Below are positions 20,122 through 29,401 of a stretch of DNA of 64,000 bases, piece by piece. Both the position numbers and the translations under genes were made by a program. The stretch is from positions 1,240,001 through 1,304,000 of the forward strand of contig NZ_VFPG01000001.1 of assembly GCF_006716565.1 (NCBI RefSeq), read 5' to 3'. The notes beneath the pieces were generated by a model. That model was not told where the DNA came from and searched no databases. It saw only the letters and a program-made list of their open reading frames with translations. This DNA comes from Nocardia bhagyanarayanae (lineage in GTDB: Bacteria > Actinomycetota > Actinomycetes > Mycobacteriales > Mycobacteriaceae). Positions within the stretch are counted from its first letter, which is position 1. The number at the start of each line of letters is the position of its first letter.

Positions 20122-22041
20122 TTACTCTTCCGGTGCATCGGGGAAAGCCTGCTGGGTGTAACCACCGCGCAAGGTTCCCTCCAGATAAGCAGTCTTGCAG
20201 GCGCGCCGGGCGATCTTGCCGCTGGACGTGCGCGGGATCGAGCCCGCGGGAACCAGCAGCACGTCGCGCACGGTCACGCCGTGGCGCTGCGAGACGGCCG
20301 CGCGCACCGCGTCGGCGATCGGCAGCGGATCGGCCTTGCCCGCGCCCGGCCCGCGCTCGCCGACGATGACGAGCTGCTCGGAGGCGTCGTCGGCGTCGAA
20401 CGTCTTCAGGCCGGAGTGGCTGCCCTGCTCGAACACCTCGGGCGGCAACTGGTTGGCGGGCACCGAGAACGCGGCGACGAAGCCGGGGCGCAGCGCCTTG
20501 CTCGCTTCCTGCGCCGAGTACTCGAGGTCCTGCGGGTAGTGGTTGCGGCCGTCGACGATCACCAGGTCCTTCACCCGGCCGGTGATGTAGAGCTCGCCCT
20601 CGAAGTACACGCCGTAGTCACCGGTGCGCATCCAGTTCCCGTCGGCCGCGGCGCCCTCGGCGTGGCTGCCCTCGGCGAGCCGCTCGGTGACCTTGTTCTG
20701 GAAGGTCTTCGCGGTCTCGTCGGGACGGCCCCAGTAGCCGATGCCCATGTTGTTGCCGTGCAACCAGATCTCGCCGACCCGGCCGTCGGGCAGCTCGTGT
20801 CCGCCGCCGTCGTTCTCGACGGTCTCCGGGTCCACGATCACGGCCCACTGCGACTTCGCCACATAACCGCAGGACACCTGCGCGATGGCGTTCTCGGCGT
20901 TCTGGTCGACCTTCACCATCCGACCGGCGTTGAGCTCGTTGCGGTCGACGTAGACGACCTTCGCCTCGTCCTCGGCCTTGGTCGCGGAGACGAACAGGGT
21001 CGCCTCGGCCATGCCGTAGCAGGGCTTGATTGCGGTCTTGGGAAGGCCGTACGGCGCGAAGGCCTCGTTGAACTTCTTCATCGAGGACGTGGTGACCGGC
21101 TCGCTGCCGTTGATCAGACCGATGACGTTCGACAGGTCCAGCGACTCGCCCGGCTTCGGCAGACCGCGCGCCGCCGCGTGCTCGAACGCGAAGTTCGGTG
21201 CTGCGGCGAAGGTCCCGGCGCCGTCGGAGACCGCGGCGAGTTCCTTGATCCACCGGTACGGCCGGCGCACGAACGCGCTCGGCGACATGATGGTGATGTA
21301 CTTGCCGCCCACCGCGGGCAGGATCACCGTCAGCAGACCCATGTCGTGGAACAGCGGCAGCCAGGTGACGCCGCGCGAGTTCCAGTCCAGGTTGATGGAG
21401 TGGACCATCTGCAGCAGGTTGGTGCCGACGGCGCGGTGGGTGATCTCCACACCGGCCGGAACCCGGGTCGAGCCCGAGGTGTACTGCAGGTAGGCGATGT
21501 CGTCGATCTTGATGTCCGGGCGGACCCAGGTCTCACCGACGCTGTCCGGGATCGCGTCGACCGCGATGATGCGCGGGCGCTGGGCGGCGGGTAGCGCGCG
21601 GAAGAACTGACGCACCCCGGCCGCGGAGGAGCTCGCGGTCAGGATGGCCGAGGGCTCACAGTCGCCGAGCACCGCGTGCAGGCGGTCGGTGTGGCCGGGC
21701 TCGTCCGGGTCGAACAGCGGCACCGAGATGGTGCCCGCGTAGATGGCGGCGAAGAAGGAGACCACGTAGTCGAGGCCCTGCGGAGCCAGGATCGCAACCC
21801 GGTCGCCCGGCTTGGTGACCTGCTGCAGACGGGCGGCCACCGCGCGCAGCCGAACACCGAATTGCTGCCACGTCAGCTCGTGTACCTCGCCATCGAGTTC
21901 CCGCGAGTAATCGATGTAGCGGTACGCGAGCGTGTTCGCGTCGTTGCGGGTGTGCTTCTCGACGTGATCAACCAGGGTGTGATCCTCGGGAATACGGATG
22001 TTCCCGGTTTCGTCCAGGTAGTCGTCGAAAGTCTCTTCCAT
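20122..22041 (-). CDS. fadD32: FadD32, long-chain fatty acyl-AMP ligase
   Basis: A 639-residue fatty acyl-AMP ligase that activates the meromycolic acid as an adenylate and loads it on the N-terminal carrier of Pks13. It has the P-loop-like [19 protein letters not shown] (about residue 180), [56 protein letters not shown] and the C-terminal [10 protein letters not shown]. The start ATG at 22041 ([13 protein letters not shown]) has GGAGGAGAAGAAGGA directly before it; the open extension to 22065 translates that ribosome site. Length matches Rv3801c (637). A hairpin follows before pks13. Confidence 0.95.
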   Translation of the reverse strand: MEETFDDYLDETGNIRIPEDHTLVDHVEKHTRNDANTLAYRYIDYSRELDGEVHELTWQQFGVRLRAVAARLQQVTKPGDRVAILAPQGLDYVVSFFAAIYAGTISVPLFDPDEPGHTDRLHAVLGDCEPSAILTASSSAAGVRQFFRALPAAQRPRIIAVDAIPDSVGETWVRPDIKIDDIAYLQYTSGSTRVPAGVEITHRAVGTNLLQMVHSINLDWNSRGVTWLPLFHDMGLLTVILPAVGGKYITIMSPSAFVRRPYRWIKELAAVSDGAGTFAAAPNFAFEHAAARGLPKPGESLDLSNVIGLINGSEPVTTSSMKKFNEAFAPYGLPKTAIKPCYGMAEATLFVSATKAEDEAKVVYVDRNELNAGRMVKVDQNAENAIAQVSCGYVAKSQWAVIVDPETVENDGGGHELPDGRVGEIWLHGNNMGIGYWGRPDETAKTFQNKVTERLAEGSHAEGAAADGNWMRTGDYGVYFEGELYITGRVKDLVIVDGRNHYPQDLEYSAQEASKALRPGFVAAFSVPANQLPPEVFEQGSHSGLKTFDADDASEQLVIVGERGPGAGKADPLPIADAVRAAVSQRHGVTVRDVLLVPAGSIPRTSSGKIARRACKTAYLEGTLRGGYTQQAFPDAPEE

Positions 22042-22074
22042 TCCTTCTTCTCCTCCGAGGCACACGCAGCAAGA

Positions 22075-22088
22075 CGGCGGTACCGCCG
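22075..22088. promoter_or_regulatory. Perfect 14-bp palindrome in the fadD32 upstream region
   Basis: CGGCGGTACCGCCG is a gapless dyad whose nearer end is 34 bp before the fadD32 start, with AAG/CTT flanks almost extending it. With no loop it is more likely a protein-binding site than a hairpin. Confidence 0.4.
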
Positions 22089-22234
22089 CTTGTTACCTGT
22101 GAGGCCCCGACTCGCTTTCGCCCGCGGGTGCTCGTCGTCCTAGAGCCGAACCTGCAGATTTTCACGCGGTCTGCGCGGTGACCGCTATCGGCTAAATGTT
22201 CTCAAACCAGAGTCATGTTACAGAGAAGACCGGG

Positions 22235-23254
22235 TCACTCGTCCCGCAGCAGGGGGATAACCGGTGCGAACGCGTCCATCTGGGTGGGGAAGACGCCGAC
22301 ATACGACATCGACGTGAGTTGCCGCACACGACGGATCTGTTCGGCGATCTCCTCGAACGTCCCGATCGCCACGTAGGGCGAATTCAGGATGTCCTCGACC
22401 GAGAGCTTGGTGTCGACCTCGAGATCGGGGTGCAGACCGCGATCGATGGCCGAGAGCGCCATCTCCGCGGTCTTCTCCCGGTCGTCGGTGATGACGATCG
22501 CGGTGATGGCCCAGTTCAATTCGATCTGGTCGAACCGCTCGCCCGCGGCCTCCCTGATCAGATTCACCTTCTCGATGGTCTTCTCCATGGTGATGCCGGA
22601 GAGCAGACCCTTGCCGTTCTTGGTGGTGACCGGAACGACGGAGATGATGTCGGCGTGCTTGGCGGCCAGGCGCAGCATCTTCGGTCCGCCGCCGCCGGTG
22701 CAGATCGGCGGGCGCGGGCCCTGCCGCGGACGCGGGGTGCCCTTGATGCCGTTGACCTGGTAATACTTGCCCTCGAACGTGCACTCCTGGCCGCGCAGTA
22801 GCACGTCGAGGATGGTCAGCGCCTCGTCCAGCTTGGCGAGACGCACGCCCGGGGAGTCGTAGACCAGGCCCGCGGCCTGGTACTCGTCCTGCTTCCAGCC
22901 CGCGCCGAGCCCCACCTCGAGGCGGCCCTTCGACAACACGTCGATGGTGGCCAGGTCCTTGGCGAGCACCACGGGGTGGCGGAAGCCGTTGGCCAGCACC
23001 GACGTACCGAGGCGGATCTTCTCGGTGGCCTGGGTCAGTGCGCCGAGCGCGGCGATCGGACCGATCTGGTCACCGAGGTGATCCGGCACGACGAAGGTGT
23101 CGTAGCCGTACTCCTCGGCCTGCTGCGCCGTCTGAACGAACTTGCGGGCGCCGCCCTCCTGCTTGTTTCCCTCGCCCGCAGCCGCGAAGCGAAAAGGACG
23201 CAACGGGGTGCCCAATGCGGTCAGCTCACCGGCCGTGGCGGCGGCTTGTGTCAT
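22235..23254 (-). CDS. LLM-class (luciferase-like) F420-type oxidoreductase
   Basis: A 339-residue TIM-barrel flavin/F420-dependent oxidoreductase of the TIGR03621-like group. Visible are PFRFAAAGEGNKQ at the N-terminus, VVPDHLGDQIGPIAAL, LGTSVLANGFRHPVVLAKDLATIDVLSKGR and GLGAGWKQDEY (around residues 50-130), and LRLAAKHADIISVVPV, all typical. The ATG at 23254 (MTQAAATAGEL) has AGGAG 10 bases upstream; the frame upstream to 23401 is not protein-like. The substrate is unknown. It is inserted between fadD32 and the Rv3802c-like gene, which are adjacent in M. tuberculosis. Confidence 0.85.
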   Translation of the reverse strand: MTQAAATAGELTALGTPLRPFRFAAAGEGNKQEGGARKFVQTAQQAEEYGYDTFVVPDHLGDQIGPIAALGALTQATEKIRLGTSVLANGFRHPVVLAKDLATIDVLSKGRLEVGLGAGWKQDEYQAAGLVYDSPGVRLAKLDEALTILDVLLRGQECTFEGKYYQVNGIKGTPRPRQGPRPPICTGGGGPKMLRLAAKHADIISVVPVTTKNGKGLLSGITMEKTIEKVNLIREAAGERFDQIELNWAITAIVITDDREKTAEMALSAIDRGLHPDLEVDTKLSVEDILNSPYVAIGTFEEIAEQIRRVRQLTSMSYVGVFPTQMDAFAPVIPLLRDE

Positions 23255-23422
23255 GAACTCATGCTCCTGGCTGTAAGGAAAATGCGGCGCGACTCGCGCC
23301 CCTGATACTCGGGGGTAGTCGCGATCATCAGCGCACTTTACAACGTAGCGACGAACTCCCGTACGGTTGCTGCGCCAGTGGCTGGCCGAACACACGACCA
23401 CATCGGCGTGGTTTGTGCCATC

Positions 23423-24406
23423 TCACGAATGCGGCGGTCGAGGGGCGCCCTCGATCAGACCGCTCGCCCAGCTCGCCGTCCACTGGGTCGCCGTGGTGCC
23501 GTTGCCGTCCACCACGTATCCGTTGTACAAGGCGTGCACGGGATTTCCGACCGCCCGCACGAGCGCGAGCACGCTGGGGATCCAGTTCACCGGATTCAGC
23601 GCCTGCGGCGGCGAATCGCAGATCATGTCGCCCGGTGCGCAGATGGTGTAGGTGCGGTCGGCGAGTGCTCCGAAACCGTCACGCGGACCCGTCATAGTGA
23701 TGCCGGGCACCTTCAGGCCTGCCAGCGCGACCTCCGCGCCGACGCCGGGCGGCGGCGTGCCGATCGGGATGGCCCGTCCCGGGCCGGTGTCCAGTGTGCG
23801 TCGGCCGTCGGCGATCAGCGTCACGCCGAGCACCCGGTCGGCCGGAACCGGTCCCTTGCCCGCGCCGATCTGCGCGGCCACGTCGCCCGCGATCACCGCG
23901 CCCTGGGAGAACCCGGCGATCACGTAGGTCGTCAAGGGGCATTCACGGGACCGCTCGGTCATCATGTCGACCATCCGCTGGGTGCCCTCGGAACGGCTGT
24001 TGTTGTAGGACTCCTGGCCGTCCGGCGGGATGGCGATCGGGTTCGAGAACTGGGCCACGTACGGCACGGTGTAGACGTCGACCCGCTCGGCCGGGAACTG
24101 CTGCTGAATCGGCCCCGAGATGTTGAGCATCAGCGACAGCGGGTTGGCCGCCGGGTTGTGCGGGTCGTCGGTGCTGTTCGACTCCCAGGTGCCCGGCACC
24201 GAGATCATCTGCACGTCCGGGCAGGTGGCCGGCTGCGAGATCGGCGGCTTCGGCGGCGGTTCGGGGCCCGGCTCTGGCACCCGCAGCCGTCCGGCCAGCA
24301 GGAACCACAGCAAGATCACCACGACGACGATCAGCGCGACGACCGCCAGCGCGACCAGGCACCCCACCGGCCGAAGCCGGCGGGGTCTCGAACCGCGCGC
24401 GCTCAC
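23423..24406 (-). CDS. Cutinase-fold lipase/thioesterase, Rv3802c-like
   Basis: A 327-residue cutinase-superfamily alpha/beta hydrolase held in the membrane by one N-terminal helix (VALAVVALIVVVVILLWFLL, about residues 19-38) followed by a Pro-rich spacer. The nucleophile motif is GFSQGAVIAGD near residue 160, Asp lies in the CAPGDMICDS segment and the likely catalytic His in NPVHALYNGY. In M. tuberculosis the homologue is an essential phospholipase/thioesterase linked to mycolate metabolism. The GTG start overlaps the stop of the upstream lipoprotein (GTGA, 24403-24406). It adjoins the Ag85 cluster as in Rv3802c-Rv3804c. Confidence 0.88.
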   Translation of the reverse strand: MSARGSRPRRLRPVGCLVALAVVALIVVVVILLWFLLAGRLRVPEPGPEPPPKPPISQPATCPDVQMISVPGTWESNSTDDPHNPAANPLSLMLNISGPIQQQFPAERVDVYTVPYVAQFSNPIAIPPDGQESYNNSRSEGTQRMVDMMTERSRECPLTTYVIAGFSQGAVIAGDVAAQIGAGKGPVPADRVLGVTLIADGRRTLDTGPGRAIPIGTPPPGVGAEVALAGLKVPGITMTGPRDGFGALADRTYTICAPGDMICDSPPQALNPVNWIPSVLALVRAVGNPVHALYNGYVVDGNGTTATQWTASWASGLIEGAPRPPHS

Positions 24407-24954
24407 TGGCAGTAGTTCTGCTTGGCCGTCTGAATGTAGATCTGACCGGCCTGCTCGACCGGCATCTTGGCCGGGTCGAAGGACGGGTCGGAACCGGCCA
24501 TCGCGTTGACGAACGTGGTCAGGTCCTGCTCGGACGCGCCCGAGGCGACGCCCTGGCAGACGTAGCTACCGATGCTCAGCGCGATATCCGGGCTGGACGG
24601 GGTGATGCCCTGCGCCTTCAGCGCGTCGAGGAACTTGCGGTCCTTCTCGGTGAGGTTCGACGTGTCGGCGGGCGGCACCACGTTCGTCGGCACCGGCTCC
24701 GGGCGCTCCGGCGCGACGGTCTCGGCGGGCGGCGGCGCCTGCTCGGGCGCGGGAGCCGGGGCGGTCTCGTGGCCTTCGTGGCCGGTCTCGGCCGGGCTGG
24801 TCGGCGCGGCGGCGGCCGGCGACGAGGTCGTCGTCGTCGGCTTCAGAGTCGGCGTGCTCGTCGCGGTCGAGTCGTTGTCACCGCAGGCGCTGAGCAGGCC
24901 GGTCGCGGCGATCGCCACGGCGACGCCGAGTACCTTTCCTCGGGTCCGATGCAT
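24403..24954 (-). CDS. DUF732-domain lipoprotein
   Basis: A 183-residue exported lipoprotein. The signal peptide ends with the lipobox LSAC (lipidated Cys near residue 24), followed by a Thr/Pro/Ala-rich linker to about residue 105. The DUF732 domain has the usual DRKFLDALKAQGI start, a SYVCQGV Cys and a final NYCQ Cys that can form a disulfide. Function is unknown for the family. It overlaps and precedes the Rv3802c-like lipase, so the two are probably co-translated; a lipase-partner role is inference. Confidence 0.85.
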   Translation of the reverse strand: MHRTRGKVLGVAVAIAATGLLSACGDNDSTATSTPTLKPTTTTSSPAAAAPTSPAETGHEGHETAPAPAPEQAPPPAETVAPERPEPVPTNVVPPADTSNLTEKDRKFLDALKAQGITPSSPDIALSIGSYVCQGVASGASEQDLTTFVNAMAGSDPSFDPAKMPVEQAGQIYIQTAKQNYCQ

Positions 24955-25020
24955 GTATTTCTGTCCTCGATCTATTGGGCAAGGGGGATCGGTCGCCCCC
25001 AGGGTAATGGCAACGACGGG

Positions 25021-25054
25021 CCGACCGGCGCGAGTCAGCCGACAGACCGGTCGG
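25021..25054 (-). terminator. Hairpin terminator downstream of the LGFP mycolyltransferase
   Basis: CCGACCGG (25021-25028) pairs with CCGGTCGG (25047-25054) across an 18-base loop, starting 2 bp past the stop codon of the - strand gene. The loop is long, so confidence is moderate. Confidence 0.5.
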
Positions 25055-25056
25055 AA

Positions 25057-26934
25057 TCAAAGACCGTGAACCTCCGATTTGCCGTTCACCACCGTGATGA
25101 ACCCGGCTTGGAAGTTCTGCCGCACGCCGCCCGGAATCGCGAACTCGTCGCTGATCGGATACCCCAGTTTGCCGTTCTCGAAGCCGACGCCCTGCCAGGC
25201 GTCCATCATCGGCCCGTTGCGCACCGCCCAGGCTCCGGAGAGCGGACTCCAATAGATGTTGCCGCCCTCGAATCGGCTGTAGCGGCCGAGATCCTTCAGC
25301 GGAAGTTCCTCCGCCGCAGGGAAACCGAGCCAGCTGTTCTCGTATCCCAGCTGGGCGTATTTGCCGAGGATCAGCCCGTGCACCCGGTGCACGCCGGTCT
25401 TGGCGCTGTAATAGAACGGGCCGCCCTCGAAGGCCTGCACCGCGCCGTCCTTGTTCGGCGTCTTGATCTCCGGCGCGGTCGGATAGCCCGCCGGCCCGCG
25501 TTCGAAGCCCTGCGCGCCCCATTCGTCGAGGATCGCGCCACGCACCACTTGCGCGCCGGTCTGTGGCGTCCAATACAGCGAGCCGTGCTGGAACGGCTGG
25601 AACCGGCCGCGACCGTCGGGCAACGCGCGTTCGCCTCCGGTCGGCAGGCCGAGCGGGCCCGCGGGTCCGTGCGCGGCCTGGTAGCCGCCGCCGATCATGC
25701 CGCCGACCGCGTGCGCGCCGCTCTCGGGCCCATAGAAGACTCGGCCACCCTGGAAGTCCTGCGCGACACCGCCCGCCACCTGGTACTCCCCGGTGACGCA
25801 TTCGCCGAGCCAGCCGTTGGCGGACACGGCGGCGCCGACCGTCTCGGCGGGCGCGCACGCGGGCTTGTCGGATTCGACCCCGAGCGCGACCGCCGCCTGG
25901 GTCCAGGACTGGCGCATCTCGAAGTCCCAGTACGGCCAGGAGTGGGTGCCCGATGGCCGGTAGTTGACCTGCGCGGGGATGGACAACTCGGCCAGCTTGG
26001 TGACGAAGTTCTGCGAGGTGAGCCGGGACAGGATCTCCAGACCCATGCCCGCGTAGTTGGTGCTCACGCCGGGAATACCGGAGGCCTGATCGAACGGCCC
26101 GGTGGCGCCGCTGCCGCTGGAGACGTAGATGCTGGTGCCCTTCAGCCGGTCGGCGAGCACGTAGGGGTCGTGGTTCTCCCACTCCGGGCTGGTCGGCGGA
26201 CCCCACATCGCGGCCGCGTCGAACCCGCCCGCCTCGCGCATGGCGAACTCGATGGCCTGTGGCATGCCGAGCGTGGTCGTGGTGAGGAAGCCCGAGTACG
26301 AGGCGGCGTACCTGACGAAACCGGGATTGCGTCCGGCGAGGAACATGGCCGCGGTGCCGCCCATCGAAAGGCCTGCCATGCCACGCACTTCCGTGGCCCG
26401 CCACTGGTTCTCCAGCAGCGGCGGCAACTCCTTGGTCAGGAAGGTCTCCCACTTGTAGTTCTTGCCGTTGTTCGGCTGCAGCCAGTCGGAGTAGAAGCTG
26501 GACTGGCCGCCCACCGGCAACACCACAGTGACGTTCTTGTCGGCGTAGAAGCCCGCCGCCCCCGCGTCCTTGGTCCAGCCGCTCTCGTCCTCGGTGGCGC
26601 GCAGGCCGTCGAGCATGAACAGCACGGGGAACCTGGCGTCGGGCCGGGTGTTCCAATCCCTGGCCAGCAGCAACTGCACCTGCACCTGCGTGCCCATCGA
26701 CGGCGAGTTCACCCACAGCGCCACCCGGCGGTCACTCAGCCAGACCACGTTCTGCACGGTGGCCTCGGCGAGGGCGGCCGCGGGCTGGGCGGCGACGGGC
26801 GCGGTCAGCGGGGTGGTGATTCCCGCGGCGAGGGGTAGCACCAGGGCGGTGGCGAGCAAGGCGAAACGGCCGCGCGCCGTGCGTCCGCCGCGCCGTCGGG
26901 CTTTCCCCCATCTACCACACGCAACTCCAGCCAC
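25057..26934 (-). CDS. Mycolyltransferase (Ag85 esterase domain) with C-terminal LGFP repeats
   Basis: A 625-residue secreted protein. The basic signal sequence ends near AQPAAA (about residue 54). The Ag85 esterase domain spans about residues 60-330: serine in GLSMGGTAAMF, a Glu in GMGLEILS, histidine in SGTHSWPYW. It is followed by about five LGFP repeats (GPAGPLGLPTGGE, RGPAGYPTAPE, NSWLGFPAAEE, GKLGYPISDE and neighbours). LGFP repeats tether proteins to the wall in corynebacteria, where the PS1/Cmt1 protein has the same domain order. It should transfer mycolates between trehalose and arabinan and bind the wall. The GTG start is chosen because the ATG 3 bases upstream is in another frame. 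Confidence 0.93.
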   Translation of the reverse strand: MAGVACGRWGKARRRGGRTARGRFALLATALVLPLAAGITTPLTAPVAAQPAAALAEATVQNVVWLSDRRVALWVNSPSMGTQVQVQLLLARDWNTRPDARFPVLFMLDGLRATEDESGWTKDAGAAGFYADKNVTVVLPVGGQSSFYSDWLQPNNGKNYKWETFLTKELPPLLENQWRATEVRGMAGLSMGGTAAMFLAGRNPGFVRYAASYSGFLTTTTLGMPQAIEFAMREAGGFDAAAMWGPPTSPEWENHDPYVLADRLKGTSIYVSSGSGATGPFDQASGIPGVSTNYAGMGLEILSRLTSQNFVTKLAELSIPAQVNYRPSGTHSWPYWDFEMRQSWTQAAVALGVESDKPACAPAETVGAAVSANGWLGECVTGEYQVAGGVAQDFQGGRVFYGPESGAHAVGGMIGGGYQAAHGPAGPLGLPTGGERALPDGRGRFQPFQHGSLYWTPQTGAQVVRGAILDEWGAQGFERGPAGYPTAPEIKTPNKDGAVQAFEGGPFYYSAKTGVHRVHGLILGKYAQLGYENSWLGFPAAEELPLKDLGRYSRFEGGNIYWSPLSGAWAVRNGPMMDAWQGVGFENGKLGYPISDEFAIPGGVRQNFQAGFITVVNGKSEVHGL

Positions 26935-27007
26935 ATGAGCTTTCTACTCCGGCAAACCCCCAGTTTCCGGTAGCCGCGCCCATAGCGCACCCGCGTGTCG
27001 GAAAACG

Positions 27008-27044
27008 ACGACGCCGCCGCTTCGCGAGGAAGCGACGGCGTCGT
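27008..27044 (-). terminator. Strong hairpin terminator
   Basis: ACGACGCCGCCGCTTC (27008-27023) pairs with GAAGCGACGGCGTCGT (27029-27044): 16 pairs with one mismatch around a 5-base loop. It lies just past the stop of the - strand mycolyltransferase that ends at 27067. Confidence 0.88.
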
Positions 27045-27066
27045 GCGGTTGTTCAGTGCGCGGTGA

Positions 27067-28104
27067 TCACCAGGCGCCGGTGGCGTCCAGGATGCCCTTG
27101 CGCGAGTTCCACAGCTGGCCCTCCCAGTACTTCCAGGAGTGGGTGCCCGCGGCCGGGAAGTCGAAGAAGGCCGGGATGCCCAGCGAGTTCAGGCGGACCT
27201 GGAACGCGCGGGTGTTGACCAGCGACAGAGCCTCGAGCGCCATCGCGTTACCGGTGTTGAACAGGCCGACCGGCGAGGCGGGCCGGTCGAACTGACCGGG
27301 CAGACCCGACGCCGCCGAGATGTACATCGGCAGGCCCTTCAGCTGCGGCGCGAACACGAACGGGTCCATGCGCAGCCACTGCGGGCTCCACGGCGCGGCC
27401 ATCGAGTCCACGTTGTAGCGGCCCGCGTCGAGCATCGCGATGCGGATCGCCTCGCGCATGCCCGGCGCCGAGATGTTCAGGTAGCCGGAGTAGGAGGCGG
27501 CGAACTTGAACTGGTCGCGGTGGTAGGCGGCCAGCGCCAGCGCGGCACTACCGCCCATGGACAGGCCGATGACCGCGTTGTTGTTCTTGGAGACGCCGTA
27601 GCCCGCGAGGAAGTTCGGCAGCTCGTTGGTCAGGAAGCTTTCCCACTTGTAGGTGGTCTTCTGACCGTTGGTGTTGCTCGGCGCGTACCAGTCGGTGTAG
27701 AAGCTCGACTGACCGCCGACCGGCATCACCAGGGTGATGTTGTCGTTCTTGAACTGGTCCATCGCGTTGGTCTCGAACGACCACGCGTTGCGGTCGTCGC
27801 GAGCGCGCAGGCCGTCGAGCATGTACAGCGCCGCGTTGCCGCCGCGCGATGCCCACTGGACCTGAACCTTGATCGGACCCATCTGCGACGGGACCATCAA
27901 CTCCTCGTAACCACCGGCCGGCGCGCGCAGCACCGGGGCGTGCGCGGGAGCGGCTGTGGCGACGGTCGGGGAAGCCAGTCCGGCGGCGATCGGTAGCGCT
28001 AGCGCAGCGGCACCGACAGCCAGAATTCGATTACGCCAACCACGAGGTGCGCCTCGCCGACCCGACTTGACACTCTTCGGCGCGGCGGCCCTGCCGAAAC
28101 GCAT
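27067..28104 (-). CDS. Secreted mycolyltransferase, Ag85 family
   Basis: A 345-residue antigen-85-type enzyme, without added repeats. It has a twin-basic N-terminus and hydrophobic signal ending near ATAAPAHAP (about residue 55), MLDGLRARDDRNAWSFETNA, the carbohydrate-site VMPVGGQSSFYTDWY, the nucleophile GLSMGGSAALALA, the Glu in MALEALSLVNTRAFQ, and the His in AAGTHSWKYW. The first ATG (MRFGRAAAP) has AGGA immediately upstream. It has its own terminator and a 298-bp upstream gap, so it is probably transcribed alone. Confidence 0.93.
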   Translation of the reverse strand: MRFGRAAAPKSVKSGRRGAPRGWRNRILAVGAAALALPIAAGLASPTVATAAPAHAPVLRAPAGGYEELMVPSQMGPIKVQVQWASRGGNAALYMLDGLRARDDRNAWSFETNAMDQFKNDNITLVMPVGGQSSFYTDWYAPSNTNGQKTTYKWESFLTNELPNFLAGYGVSKNNNAVIGLSMGGSAALALAAYHRDQFKFAASYSGYLNISAPGMREAIRIAMLDAGRYNVDSMAAPWSPQWLRMDPFVFAPQLKGLPMYISAASGLPGQFDRPASPVGLFNTGNAMALEALSLVNTRAFQVRLNSLGIPAFFDFPAAGTHSWKYWEGQLWNSRKGILDATGAW

Positions 28105-28402
28105 GAATCCTGCTCACTTTCTGCTGTTGCGGTGCCGCCGCGCCGAACCGGCGGGACGACACCCGTGCTGCCAACGAGACGCACGTCACACCGATACCGG
28201 TTCCCGACATTCCGGCATCAATCGACGGCGCTACAACGATATGGTCACACTTACGCTCGCAGGAGGATATTCGACGTCCGAATCCTTAGCAAGGCTGCGG
28301 TCGACCGGGTGGCCGAAATCCGCCCGCGCACAATCTGTGATCGTGCGGTGACCCTACCGCGTTCCAGCAGTGATGTCGTCCCCGAAGGGTCAATTTGTTA
28401 CG

Positions 28403-29401
28403 TCATCCAAGATGGGCGCTCATATCGGGCAGCATCGCGAGCACCTGATCCTGCCAGTAATGCCAGTTGTGGACCCCGACCGCCGGGTAGTTGTAGACCG
28501 CGTTCCCGCCGCCGAGGCTGTCCAGCCTGGCCTGGAACGCGCGCGTGTTGGCGAGCGCGAGCGTCTCCAATGCCATGGCGTTGCCGAGGTGATAGACGTC
28601 GATCGGCGCGTTGATCACGTCACGCGGTCCGTTCTGGCCGCTGCCCGCGGAGATCCAGAGCCGAGTTCCGTTCTGCCGCAACAATTGCGCGAACATGAAC
28701 GGGTCGTGGCGCAGCCAGCGTGGGTCCCACGGCGGGCCCCACATGGCGTCGATGTTGAAACCGCCCGCGTCGAGCAGCGCCAGCCGCAATGCCTCGCGCA
28801 TGCCGGGCGCCGAAATGTTCAGATATCCCGAATACGAACCCGCGTAACGGAATTGATCGGGGTGATAGGCGGCCAGCGCGAGCGCGGCGCTGCCGCCCAT
28901 GGACAGGCCGAATACGCCGTTGCCGTTCGGATTGAAACCCAGCCGGTCGCGCAGCGCCCAGCGCAGATTCTCGGTCAGGAACGTTTCCCATGCGTAGGTG
29001 ACCGTCTGGCCGTTGATGTTGCTCGGCGCGATCCAGTCCGAATAGAAGCTGGACTGACCGCCGACCGGCATCACGACGTTGATGTTCCACTGCGTCAGGA
29101 TCCGGGAGATGTCGGTGTCGATCTCCCAGCCGCTCAGATCGTTTCGTGCGCGCAGGCCGTCCAGTGCGTAGACGACGCGGTTGGTGTTGCCGTCCGCGGC
29201 GCGGAAGATGCGCGTCTTGATCGGTCCCATGCTGGAATCGACCCAGAAATCGAAGCCGGCCGGATTGAAACCCGCCGTGGCCGGTGCGGTCAGCCCGGCG
29301 GTAGCGGCGCCGAAAGGCACCGCGAGCGCGAGGGCGAGACCGGCGACCGAACGCCGCAACCACCGCCGCGGGGAACGCCCGCCGGCAACCCCCCGGCTCA
29401 T
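28403..29401 (-). CDS. Secreted mycolyltransferase, Ag85 family
   Basis: A 332-residue paralogue. The signal peptide (RRSVAGLALALAVPFGAATA) ends near residue 40; the mature protein begins ...GFNPAGFDFWVDSSMGPIKT. Catalytic signatures are GLSMGGSAALALAAYHP, Glu in MALETLALANTRAFQ and His in AVGVHNWHYW. The ATG start is preceded by GAGGTG at a 7-base spacing. It lacks the Ser/Gly insertion seen in the next two paralogues. The gene is separated by 425 bp from the upstream paralogue. Confidence 0.93.
   Translation of the reverse strand: MSRGVAGGRSPRRWLRRSVAGLALALAVPFGAATAGLTAPATAGFNPAGFDFWVDSSMGPIKTRIFRAADGNTNRVVYALDGLRARNDLSGWEIDTDISRILTQWNINVVMPVGGQSSFYSDWIAPSNINGQTVTYAWETFLTENLRWALRDRLGFNPNGNGVFGLSMGGSAALALAAYHPDQFRYAGSYSGYLNISAPGMREALRLALLDAGGFNIDAMWGPPWDPRWLRHDPFMFAQLLRQNGTRLWISAGSGQNGPRDVINAPIDVYHLGNAMALETLALANTRAFQARLDSLGGGNAVYNYPAVGVHNWHYWQDQVLAMLPDMSAHLG

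Noticed and set aside
23255..23420. Promoter with TAAAGT and a CCCC/GGGG hairpin before the LLM oxidoreductase
   Set aside because: Single hexamer match and a 4-bp stem are not above chance in this composition.
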